Origin: Robiginitalea sp.
GTDB lineage: Bacteria; Bacteroidota; Bacteroidia; Flavobacteriales; Flavobacteriaceae
Assembly: GCA_024642005.1 (NCBI GenBank)
Contig: JAHECA010000001.1
Span: 1-64,000 of the forward strand
Direction of reading: 5' to 3'
Length of the DNA: 64,000 nt
Made by a program: the position numbers and the translations under genes. Positions within the stretch are counted from its first letter, which is position 1. Every line of letters starts with the position of its first letter. Shown here in pieces: positions 30,783-38,290 of the stretch. The notes under the pieces were generated by a model. It ran no database searches and was not told the origin of the DNA. It worked only from the letters and a program-made list of their open reading frames with translations.

Positions 30783-33700
30783 CTATCGTATCAGTTGTAT
30801 CCAGCCTTTCGCCGTGCTTTCGGCCCCTGCCTCGTCTGTGTATTGCAGCACGTAGAAATAGGTGCCCGACGGGGCGTCTGAGCCATTGTGCTGGCCGTCC
30901 CAGATCACTTCGCTGCTCAGGTTCGCCCCTTTAAGGACCGACTGCCCGTAGCGGTTGAAGATCTGGATGTCGTAGGAAGTGATGACCACCTCTTCCAGGC
31001 CTGATTCCGAATTGAAACGGCCGAGCCGGATTTTCAGCACATCGTTGATGCCGTCGCCGTTGGGCGAGAACTGGTTGAAAATAAAGCCAGGGTCGGCGGG
31101 GGTGCGCGCATTCACCTCGACCAGCACGCTTGCGGTGTTGTTCGACGGATCGGCATCGGCCGGGGTCAGAATGCGGGCCGTGTTGGTAAAGTCGCCTTCG
31201 CGCCGCACGTAGGCTACAATGCTGAGCTGAACGGTTTGGTTGGGGGCCAGGCTGGCAATGTTCCAGATGCCTGTTTCGGGGTTGTAGGCCCCTGCCGGGA
31301 AAGTGCCTTCGAGATACGTGTGCTGCACGTATTCGAAGCCCGTATCGCTTTCGGGGTTCAGCATGTCTTCGACCTGTATCCCGGTTACCGTGGCGTCGGC
31401 CGAAACATTCGTAACGGCCACAATAAAGCGGATGCGGTCGTTTACCAGGGGCGAAATGCTCACATCGCTGAAGGCCCCGCCCGGGGTAATCTGAACAAAT
31501 TTAGTGATAGAAAGGTCGGCCCCGGTAGGCAGTACAATCTCAATGGTAACGGTACTCTGGTCGTTGTCGGGGTTCCCGTCGAGCGGCAGGGAATCGAGCA
31601 GCTCGGCCGTATTGGTGTATTCCCCGTCGGCCAATACGCTCACCGTGATGTCTAGGGTGGCCGAGCCCTGGGCTGCCAGGGAGGCAACCGTCCAGGCCCC
31701 GGCAAGGGGATCGTAGGCGCCGGACGAGGCCGTGTGCGACACATAGGCGAAGCCGGTCTGCAGCAAGTCGCCCACCTCGATGTCGAGCACCTCGATGTCG
31801 CTCAGGTTGTTCAGGGTTACGGTAAAGGTAATTTGCTGCCCCACCGAGGCCTGTGGGCTGTCTACGGTCTTGACCACCTCCAGGTCGACCGAGCAGAGGC
31901 CACTGGTGGCATTCGGGATGCAGGGGTTGTCATTGGCCGGGTCTTGCTGGTCGTTTACCAAATCGAGATCGGCATCCAAAATGTTGGAGTCGAGGGCATC
32001 GATAAATTCATCCCCGTCTTCGTTAAGCGGGTTGGCCGTGTCGGGCCCTACCTCAACCCCGTCGTCAATGCCGTCGCCGTCGGTATCGACCAGGTTCGGG
32101 TTGGTGCCCAGGGTGGCTTCAATACCATCGAGCAGGCCGTCGCCGTCGGTGTCGACGTCGCAGTCGTTTACGGTGATGTTTACGATTGCAAATTCATCCA
32201 CGCAGGGCGCCTGGGCCGTGTTGGTTGTATACCGGAACGAATAGGTGCCATCAGGCTGATTTTCAAAGTTCACCAGGTTGCCGGGGTCTATGGTCACTGT
32301 TGCACCAACAGGTATGGATTCTATGGTCCAGACGCCCGGGGTCTCACCCAGCAGGCGGTCGTCCAGGTCGCGAAGGGAGGGGCCATTGGCCGCCACCGAA
32401 CAGGCCGAGCCGTCTGAGGGGGTGCCAGCAGTTACCGTGGGGGATACGGTGGCGATCACCTCCTGGCGGGGCGAGCTGCAGCCGTTGGCAAAGGCTTCCA
32501 CCCAATACGAAGTAGTTGCCGAAAGGGTGGTTACAAAATTTTCACCTGTAAACACCAGGTTGCCAGCGGTGGCAGCATCGTACCAGTTCATGTCGGGATT
32601 GGTCACCGAATTGGGAATCTCGCCTGTGGCCGTCAAAGTCAGTTGCCCCGGGCCGCAAATGGCATCGCCCTGAAAGCTGAGCAGCACCGGGGTTTCGTTG
32701 CGCACAATAGTAAGGGTAAGGGCCGGGCTGGCGCAGTTGCTGGCCGCATCCAGGTAAAAGGCATAGTAGGTGCCTGCAGTGGGAGCGGCAATTTCGCCGG
32801 CGGTCAGATACCCGGTATTGTCAAGCAAATCCGGGTTACGCGTAAAGGTCAGCTGGGTAGTGGCAGGCGGGGTGCTGATTACAAAATCGAGCAGAGAAGG
32901 AATGATATCCTCCGTGCAGAAATTCGTTGGCTGTGTGAGGACCTGGCCCGGCGCCTGGTCGCCCGCATTGCACTGGTCGTCGTTCTGGATCGTGCCCAGG
33001 GCCGAGCCATCGCTTATGGTGGCGCCACTGGGGTTGGAAAGGGTAACCGTAAAGGTTTCATTCCCTTCGAGAACCACATCTCCATTCACGGTAACTGGCA
33101 CGGTGGTACTGGCCTGACCGGCGGTAATGGTACCGCTCCCATTTGTAACGGATACGTAGTCAGAACCGGCAGTCGCGGTTCCAGCTGTGGTGCTGTAATT
33201 GAAATCAATATCTTGCAGGGCCGTAAAACCACCGTTTACATTCACCGTGAAGTTAAACGTGGTAGTTCCCGAATTACCTTCATTTTGGGTAAGGTCGGCA
33301 ATGCTAATGCTGGTTACATCGTCATTTAAAATGGTACCGGTACCGGTACCCTGAGCGATAGTGGCGTTTACCGGGTTGGCCAGGACAACTGAAAAAGTTT
33401 CGTTGGCTTCCGGTTTGGTATCGCCCGCGACAACGATCGACAGGGTTGCCGAGGGCTGCCCGGCAGTGATGGAAGCGGCTATATTGGTGGCCTGTGTGTA
33501 ATCCCCGTCGGCCAGGGTGGCCGTGCCGTTTTGCGTGCTGTAGTTGAAGTTGATGGTTTGTACCGCATTGCCGCCCCCCTGCAGGCTTACCGTGAACTGG
33601 AAGATACTGGTGCCGCTGTTGCCCTCGTTCTGGCTCACGTTATTGATGACCAGGGCCTGAAGGTCGTCGTTGGTAATCGTACCCGTTCCTACATCGGTGC

Positions 33701-35141
33701 CCAGGTCGGCCCCCGAACTGGGATTGCTGATCTCGACTGTAAAAGTTTCATTCGGCTCGGGCGTGCCGTCAGCCACCACTAAAACCGGTACCTGTACGCT
33801 GTTCTGCCCGGCAGGAATTGTAAACAAATCGTTGTTTAATCGCGTATAATCTCCTGGCTGGGTTGCAGATCCATTAGCCGTGTTCACCCGGAAATCAATG
33901 TCCTGCACCGCATTGCCACCCCCGTTGATAGATACCGTAAAATTAAATGGGGTGGTGCCCCCGCCGGAGCCTTCGGCCTGGGTTATGTTGTTGATGCTGA
34001 TGGTTTGGCTGTCGTCATTCTCAATAGTCCCGACACCGGTATTATCCGAGATGGTGGCATTTACCGGGTTACTAAGTACCACGTTAAATGTCTCGTCGTT
34101 TTCGGGATTGGTATCCCCGTTGACCTGAACCGTAACAGTCGTACTCGGGCTGCCCGTATTAATCTGCCCGCTGCCGCCGCTAATGGGCACATAGTCATTG
34201 TTGGCTACAGTAGCTGAGCCGTTGGAAGTGTTGGCCGTAAAAGTAATATTGCTTAGCGCATTGCCCCCCCCAACTACGCTTACAGTGAAGGTGAAGGCTG
34301 TCTGACCCGAATTCCCTTCTGCAAGACTTATATCGTTTATGCTGATTGCCTGGCTGTCGTCGTTGGTGATGTTACCGATCCCCGAACCGTCGGAAATGGT
34401 TGCTCCCGTGACATTGCTCAACAAAACATTGAAGGTCTCGTCTGTTTCGGGCGTGGTGTCTCCATTGACAACTACCGTTACCGTAGTGCTGGGAGTGCCG
34501 GCAGAAATACTACCAGAGGTATTCAGCGCAACGTAATCGACTCCGGAAGTGGCATTGCCTCCCGAGGTCGAGGCATCAAAATTGATCGGCTGAACCGCAT
34601 TTCCACCCCCCAAAATACTCACCGTAAAAACAAAGTTGGTAGTACCTGAGTTCCCTTCGGCCTGGGTAACATTATCAATTATAATTGCCTGACTGTCGTC
34701 GTTTGTGATTGAGCCCGACCCAGACCCATCATTTACAGTGGCATTAACCGCATTACTGATATTTACAGTAAATTCTTCTGTAGGCTCCGGTGTAGTATCG
34801 CCCACAACCTGCACAGTAACCGTGGTACTGGTTTGACCTGCTGTAATAGTACCTGTTGTTCCGCTGGGGATAGCGGCAAAGTCTCCAGGAGCAATCGCTG
34901 TACCGTTGACTGTATTGACATCAAAGGTAATATCACTTAGAATGGGAACTCCTCCATCAATACTAACAATAAAATCAAAGGAGGTCGATCCGGAATTGCC
35001 TTCTGCCAGTGTCACATCGTTTATACTTATTGTCTGCCCAAATCCAGACAAGGCAACCATCAAAAACACCCCCACCCACAAACCCTTGCGGGGGAGCGAA
35101 CGGAAAAGACTAAAAAACAGGGAAAGCAGACTCAATTTCAT
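30783..35141 (-). CDS. Giant Calx-beta / DUF11 adhesin with gliding-motility type B sorting domain
   Basis: A 1452-residue secreted protein. It has a signal peptide (about residues 1-35, GLWVGVFLMVALSGFGQ), then six Calx-beta domains of about 115 residues (about 35-715), each opening with a pattern like ISINDVTLAEGNSG and closing with VNATISDGSG and NDD. A cysteine-containing Ig-like region follows (about 720-990). Next is a calcium-binding thrombospondin-type-3-like stretch (about 1000-1080, DTDGDGLLDGIE), two DUF11 domains (about 1083-1200 and 1207-1330), and the C-terminal domain FNQFSPNGDGINDVLKI (about 1349 on) that marks type IX cargo of the gliding class. It is the first gene of the operon. 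The repeats are strongly alike at the DNA level, so recombination could change their number. Ligand unknown. Confidence 0.93.
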   Translation of the reverse strand: MKLSLLSLFFSLFRSLPRKGLWVGVFLMVALSGFGQTISINDVTLAEGNSGSTSFDFIVSIDGGVPILSDITFDVNTVNGTAIAPGDFAAIPSGTTGTITAGQTSTTVTVQVVGDTTPEPTEEFTVNISNAVNATVNDGSGSGSITNDDSQAIIIDNVTQAEGNSGTTNFVFTVSILGGGNAVQPINFDASTSGGNATSGVDYVALNTSGSISAGTPSTTVTVVVNGDTTPETDETFNVLLSNVTGATISDGSGIGNITNDDSQAISINDISLAEGNSGQTAFTFTVSVVGGGNALSNITFTANTSNGSATVANNDYVPISGGSGQINTGSPSTTVTVQVNGDTNPENDETFNVVLSNPVNATISDNTGVGTIENDDSQTISINNITQAEGSGGGTTPFNFTVSINGGGNAVQDIDFRVNTANGSATQPGDYTRLNNDLFTIPAGQNSVQVPVLVVADGTPEPNETFTVEISNPSSGADLGTDVGTGTITNDDLQALVINNVSQNEGNSGTSIFQFTVSLQGGGNAVQTINFNYSTQNGTATLADGDYTQATNIAASITAGQPSATLSIVVAGDTKPEANETFSVVLANPVNATIAQGTGTGTILNDDVTSISIADLTQNEGNSGTTTFNFTVNVNGGFTALQDIDFNYSTTAGTATAGSDYVSVTNGSGTITAGQASTTVPVTVNGDVVLEGNETFTVTLSNPSGATISDGSALGTIQNDDQCNAGDQAPGQVLTQPTNFCTEDIIPSLLDFVISTPPATTQLTFTRNPDLLDNTGYLTAGEIAAPTAGTYYAFYLDAASNCASPALTLTIVRNETPVLLSFQGDAICGPGQLTLTATGEIPNSVTNPDMNWYDAATAGNLVFTGENFVTTLSATTSYWVEAFANGCSSPRQEVIATVSPTVTAGTPSDGSACSVAANGPSLRDLDDRLLGETPGVWTIESIPVGATVTIDPGNLVNFENQPDGTYSFRYTTNTAQAPCVDEFAIVNITVNDCDVDTDGDGLLDGIEATLGTNPNLVDTDGDGIDDGVEVGPDTANPLNEDGDEFIDALDSNILDADLDLVNDQQDPANDNPCIPNATSGLCSVDLEVVKTVDSPQASVGQQITFTVTLNNLSDIEVLDIEVGDLLQTGFAYVSHTASSGAYDPLAGAWTVASLAAQGSATLDITVSVLADGEYTNTAELLDSLPLDGNPDNDQSTVTIEIVLPTGADLSITKFVQITPGGAFSDVSISPLVNDRIRFIVAVTNVSADATVTGIQVEDMLNPESDTGFEYVQHTYLEGTFPAGAYNPETGIWNIASLAPNQTVQLSIVAYVRREGDFTNTARILTPADADPSNNTASVLVEVNARTPADPGFIFNQFSPNGDGINDVLKIRLGRFNSESGLEEVVITSYDIQIFNRYGQSVLKGANLSSEVIWDGQHNGSDAPSGTYFYVLQYTDEAGAESTAKGWIQLIR

Positions 35142-35251
35142 AGCAAGCGCTTTTGATAGCGTCCTGTGTTTAGATGTAGGTTAGGCGCTCGGTAAACAAG
35201 CGATCAATGTTACGAAAATTAGCGATTTTCCCCCAATTTTGCGGTCAAAAT

Positions 35252-35267
35252 AACCCATTTACGGGTT
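35252..35267 (-). terminator. Weak terminator-like hairpin after fabD
   Basis: On the - strand, AACCC-GTAAAT-GGGTT is followed by ATTTTG, nine bases after the fabD stop. The stem has only five pairs, so termination would be inefficient. Confidence 0.35.
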
Positions 35268-35275
35268 GAAATTTC

Positions 35276-36163
35276 CTATGCGCCCAGTTGGGCCGAAGAC
35301 ACCCCGGCGCCGGGCACGATTTTGGCTACCAGCCCCTGGAGCACCTTGCCGGGCCCCACTTCGATAAAGGAGGTGGCCCCGTCGGCCGCCATGTGCTGCA
35401 CGCTCTGGGTCCATTTTACCGGGGCGGTAAGCTGGGCGATCAGGTTTTTCTTGATTGCCCCGGTGTCGGTCACCGCCGTGGTGGTCACGTTCTGGTAGAT
35501 GGGGCAAGCCGGTTTGGAAAAGGGCGTGGCCTCGATGGCGGCCGCCAGCTCTTCGCGGGCCGGTTCCATAAGGGGGGAGTGGAAGGCGCCCCCCACGGGG
35601 AGCACCAGGGCGCGGCGTGCGCCGGCCTCCTTCATTTTTTCGCAGGCCAGGTTCACGGCCTCCACTTCGCCCGAAATCACCAGTTGCCCGGGGCAGTTGT
35701 AGTTGGCAGGCACCACAATGCCGGGGGTTGCGGCGCACAGGGCCTCTACCACGCTATCTTCCAGGGCCAGGACGGCCGCCATGGTGCTGGGCGTGAGTTC
35801 GCAGGCCTTCTGCATGGCCTGGGCCCGCTGGGAAACCAGCCTGAGCCCGTCGGCGAAAGAAAGGGTGCCGTTGGCCACCAAAGCCGAAAATTCCCCCAGG
35901 GAATGCCCGGCCACCATATCGGGACGAAAGGCCTTGCCCAGCACCTTGCTGAGCACTACCGAGTGCAGGAAAATGGCCGGCTGGGTAACCCGGGTCTGCT
36001 TCAGGTCGTCGGCCGAACCTTCGAACATGACGTCTGTAATGGAAAAACCGAGAATGGCATTGGCTTCTTCAAAAAGTTCCTGGGCCTCGGCTGAGGCTTC
36101 GTACAGGTCTTTTCCCATGCCGCTGAACTGGGCGCCCTGCCCGGGGAAGATGTAGGCTTTCAT
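35276..36163 (-). CDS. fabD: Malonyl-CoA:ACP transacylase
   Basis: A 295-residue FabD. It starts MKAYIFPGQGAQFSGMGKDL, has the nucleophile elbow VAGHSLGEFSAL (Ser about residue 90), and the catalytic His in PVGGAFHSPLM. It transfers malonyl groups from CoA to acyl carrier protein, the entry step of fatty acid synthesis, in the cytosol. I chose ATG 36163 because FabD proteins begin MKAYIFPGQGAQ; an ATG three codons upstream (36172) is possible. It is a single gene, divergent from the FAD oxidoreductase and separated from it by 299 bases holding the dyads at 36287-36323. A perfect TACCTTTG box lies on its own strand. Confidence 0.96.
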   Translation of the reverse strand: MKAYIFPGQGAQFSGMGKDLYEASAEAQELFEEANAILGFSITDVMFEGSADDLKQTRVTQPAIFLHSVVLSKVLGKAFRPDMVAGHSLGEFSALVANGTLSFADGLRLVSQRAQAMQKACELTPSTMAAVLALEDSVVEALCAATPGIVVPANYNCPGQLVISGEVEAVNLACEKMKEAGARRALVLPVGGAFHSPLMEPAREELAAAIEATPFSKPACPIYQNVTTTAVTDTGAIKKNLIAQLTAPVKWTQSVQHMAADGATSFIEVGPGKVLQGLVAKIVPGAGVSSAQLGA

Positions 36164-36185
36164 CCGTTTCATTTTAAGGTTGGGC

Positions 36186-36193
36186 CAAAGGTA
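36186..36193 (-). promoter_or_regulatory. fabD -7 box
   Basis: On the - strand this reads TACCTTTG, a perfect TAnnTTTG match. It lies 23 bases upstream of the fabD ATG; only a weak TTC is seen where -33 should be. Confidence 0.5.
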
Positions 36194-36286
36194 CGGAAAA
36201 CTTGGATTTGGGAAGCAGGCAGCCCACCCTGAGCCACAGCCGTTGCGCATTGACAGGGGTAGGGCCGGCTGCCTTTCCGATCATTC

Positions 36287-36354
36287 AGCTGACCCGGGTC
36301 AGCTAAAAAGGTGACAGATGTCATTTAATAGGGAAAACCGAGCAGGTACCTTTA
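36287..36354 (+). promoter_or_regulatory. Two TGAC-N4-GTCA dyads plus -7 box (FNR/CRP-type activator geometry)
   Basis: The first dyad is the perfect 18-base palindrome AGCTGACCCGGGTCAGCT (36287-36304). The second is TGACAGATGTCA (36312-36323). Both share TGAC-N4-GTCA, with centres 22 bases apart, two helical turns. TACCTTTA (36347-36354) resembles the -7 consensus. If transcription starts about five bases after it, the dyads centre near -42 and -64, the positions used by FNR/CRP-family activators, and the -33 element is poor as expected for an activated promoter. The TGAC-N4-GTCA spacing equals that of FNR-type sites. The regulator is not identified. Confidence 0.5.
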
Positions 36355-36462
36355 AGAATAAAACCTGGATTCTTTTAAGCGAGGTGCCGTATGACAAACC
36401 ACCTTAAATGAAATAACATAGCTTTTTCAGACCTGTCTGGGTTTGACTTAAGAACGACCCTC

Positions 36463-37818
36463 ATGAATTCCCTGGCTACTTCCGGTATAGAATTGGTTGA
36501 CGGGTCGCGTATTGCCGTAATCGGAGGGGGGCCTGCCGGGAGTTTTTTCAGCTACTACACCCTGGAATATGCACGACGGCTCGGCCTGGAGTTCGAACTG
36601 GATATTTATGAAGCAAAGGACTTCACCAAAATAGGTGCTGCCGGGTGCAACCACTGCGGCGGCATCGTCTCCGAATCCCTTGTTCAGGAACTGGCAACCG
36701 ACGGGATTGTGATTCCGGCCGATATCATTCAGCGGGGCATCTCCACTTATACCATGCATACCGAAAAGGGCAGCCAGGTCATTCATGCCCCGAGCGATGA
36801 GAAACGCATTGCCGCGGTATTCAGAGGATGCGGCCCGAAGGGGTGCCTGGACAAGAATGTGAAAGGATTCGACAATTTCCTGCTCGGGCTTTGCCGCGAA
36901 AAGGGGGTACGGGTTATTCCGGAGAAAGTGACCCGCCTGGAGCGGACCGAGGAGGGCATCCTTGTAGGAAGCTCCAAATCGGAGCCGAGCAGGTACGACC
37001 TGGTGGTCGGTGCCGCCGGCCTGAACAAGGCCACCCTGGATCTTTTCAGGGAGGTATGCCCCTCCTTTGGCCTGCCTACGGAAACCAGGGCCTATATCAG
37101 CGAATTTTTCATGAAACCGGCCGACATCGAAAAAAGCCTGGGAAACTCCATGCATGTTTTTCTGCTGGACCTGCCTCAGATTACTTTCGGAGCCCTGATC
37201 CCCAAGGAAAATTATGTGACCCTGGTGCTTTTGGGAACCGATATCGGCAAGGAAGTGGTCCAGCGATTTATCACCTCCGACCGGGTAAGCGCCTGTTTCC
37301 CGTCAGATTTCCCGGTGGAGCGCACCGCGGCCTGCCAGTGCTATCCGTACGTAAACATTAAGCAGGGACAGCACCCGTATGCCGACCGGGTGGTGCTCAT
37401 CGGCGATTCTGCCTCCTCCAAGCTTTACAAAAACGGCATCGGGGCGGCCTTCATCACCGGAAAAGCCGCTGCCAGCACGGCCGTCCTGGAAGGCATTGGG
37501 GAGGAGCACTTCAAAAAGTATTACGCCCCCGTTTGCCGCGACCTGGACCAGGACAACCAGGTCGGAAAACTGATCTTCCTGGTGACCAGACTCATCCAGA
37601 AATCGCCTGTTCTGAAAAAAGGGCTCCTCGATCTGGTCGGAAGGGAACAATCGAACCCCGGGAGCGCCTTCCGGATGAGTTCAGCCCTTTGGGACACTTT
37701 TACGGGAAGCGCCGGATACCGCAACATCCTCAGGCGATTCCTCCACCCGAAACTCCTGATGGGTCTTACCCGAAGCACGGTCGTATCAAACCTACCCACT
37801 TTACACCACAAGTCATGA
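36463..37818 (+). CDS. FAD-dependent oxidoreductase, geranylgeranyl-reductase-like
   Basis: A 451-residue flavoprotein. The dinucleotide-binding motif is IAVIGGGPAGSFFSYY (about residues 19-34). A second FAD motif reads DRVVLIGDSASSKLYKNGIGAAFITG (described here by its span, about 306-331). The cysteine-rich segment AAGCNHCGGIVSE (about 62-74) is characteristic of the geranylgeranyl reductase/menaquinone-maturation group. The C-terminal helical region is typical of this class. Family members reduce isoprenoid chains or act as flavin-dependent dehydrogenases; the substrate cannot be deduced. Its stop codon overlaps the start of the next gene (ATGA), so the two are translationally coupled. The leader of about 100 bases carries the FNR-like dyads. 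Confidence 0.85.
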   Translation: MNSLATSGIELVDGSRIAVIGGGPAGSFFSYYTLEYARRLGLEFELDIYEAKDFTKIGAAGCNHCGGIVSESLVQELATDGIVIPADIIQRGISTYTMHTEKGSQVIHAPSDEKRIAAVFRGCGPKGCLDKNVKGFDNFLLGLCREKGVRVIPEKVTRLERTEEGILVGSSKSEPSRYDLVVGAAGLNKATLDLFREVCPSFGLPTETRAYISEFFMKPADIEKSLGNSMHVFLLDLPQITFGALIPKENYVTLVLLGTDIGKEVVQRFITSDRVSACFPSDFPVERTAACQCYPYVNIKQGQHPYADRVVLIGDSASSKLYKNGIGAAFITGKAAASTAVLEGIGEEHFKKYYAPVCRDLDQDNQVGKLIFLVTRLIQKSPVLKKGLLDLVGREQSNPGSAFRMSSALWDTFTGSAGYRNILRRFLHPKLLMGLTRSTVVSNLPTLHHKS

Positions 37819-38195
37819 CAGACAAGAAACTCGGCAAGCTCTATAAAGACGGGGAGGTCATTATAAAACAGGGAGAAAAAGGCAATTGCCTCTATGTGAT
37901 CCAGGAAGGCCTGGTCGAGGTAATTCTGGAAACCCCTGAGGGGAACATCAAGGTGGCACAACTGGGCGAAACGGAATTCTTCGGCGAGATGGGCCTGTTT
38001 GAAGAGGATGTGAGATCGTGTACCGTCCGGGCTGCCGGGGAGGCCAAGATACTGACCATCGACAAGCGGAACTTCATGAAGTCCATCCACCGTGATTCCT
38101 CCCTGGCCTACCGGCTGCTGGAAAAAATGGCGCACCGCCTCAGGGATGCCAACAAGAAGATCGGTATTGCGAATCCTGAGGGGAAAGATCCTTAG
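37815..38195 (+). CDS. Stand-alone cyclic-nucleotide-binding domain protein
   Basis: A 126-residue protein made of a single Crp-type cNMP-binding domain. KDGEVIIKQGEKGNCLYVI opens the beta-roll and AQLGETEFFGEMGLFEEDVRSCTVRAA spans the phosphate-binding cassette (about residues 56-82, with the FGEMGLF signature and an Arg at about 75). There is no DNA-binding helix-turn-helix after it, so it is not itself a Crp transcription factor. It overlaps the oxidoreductase gene by four bases and may act as that enzyme's regulatory subunit. I set the start at the ATG in the overlapping ATGA. Ligand unknown. Confidence 0.85.
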   Translation: MTDKKLGKLYKDGEVIIKQGEKGNCLYVIQEGLVEVILETPEGNIKVAQLGETEFFGEMGLFEEDVRSCTVRAAGEAKILTIDKRNFMKSIHRDSSLAYRLLEKMAHRLRDANKKIGIANPEGKDP

Positions 38196-38290
38196 TAGAC
38201 CTTTATGGGGTTATGAGGTGAGGGCATTTTCAGGGTGCCCCCCACCCTCAAGATAAGCCGGGCTACCGCAAAAACCGGGCAGCACCCCCC

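Noticed and set aside
30783-35141. DNA repeats in the adhesin as a possible mobile or satellite element
   Set aside because: The ~340-base periodicity follows the Calx-beta domains of an intact open frame.
38196-38290. AGGGTG...CACCCT inverted repeat between the cNMP-domain gene and formate dehydrogenase
   Set aside because: Only a six-base stem with a C-only loop and no T-run; too weak to call a terminator.
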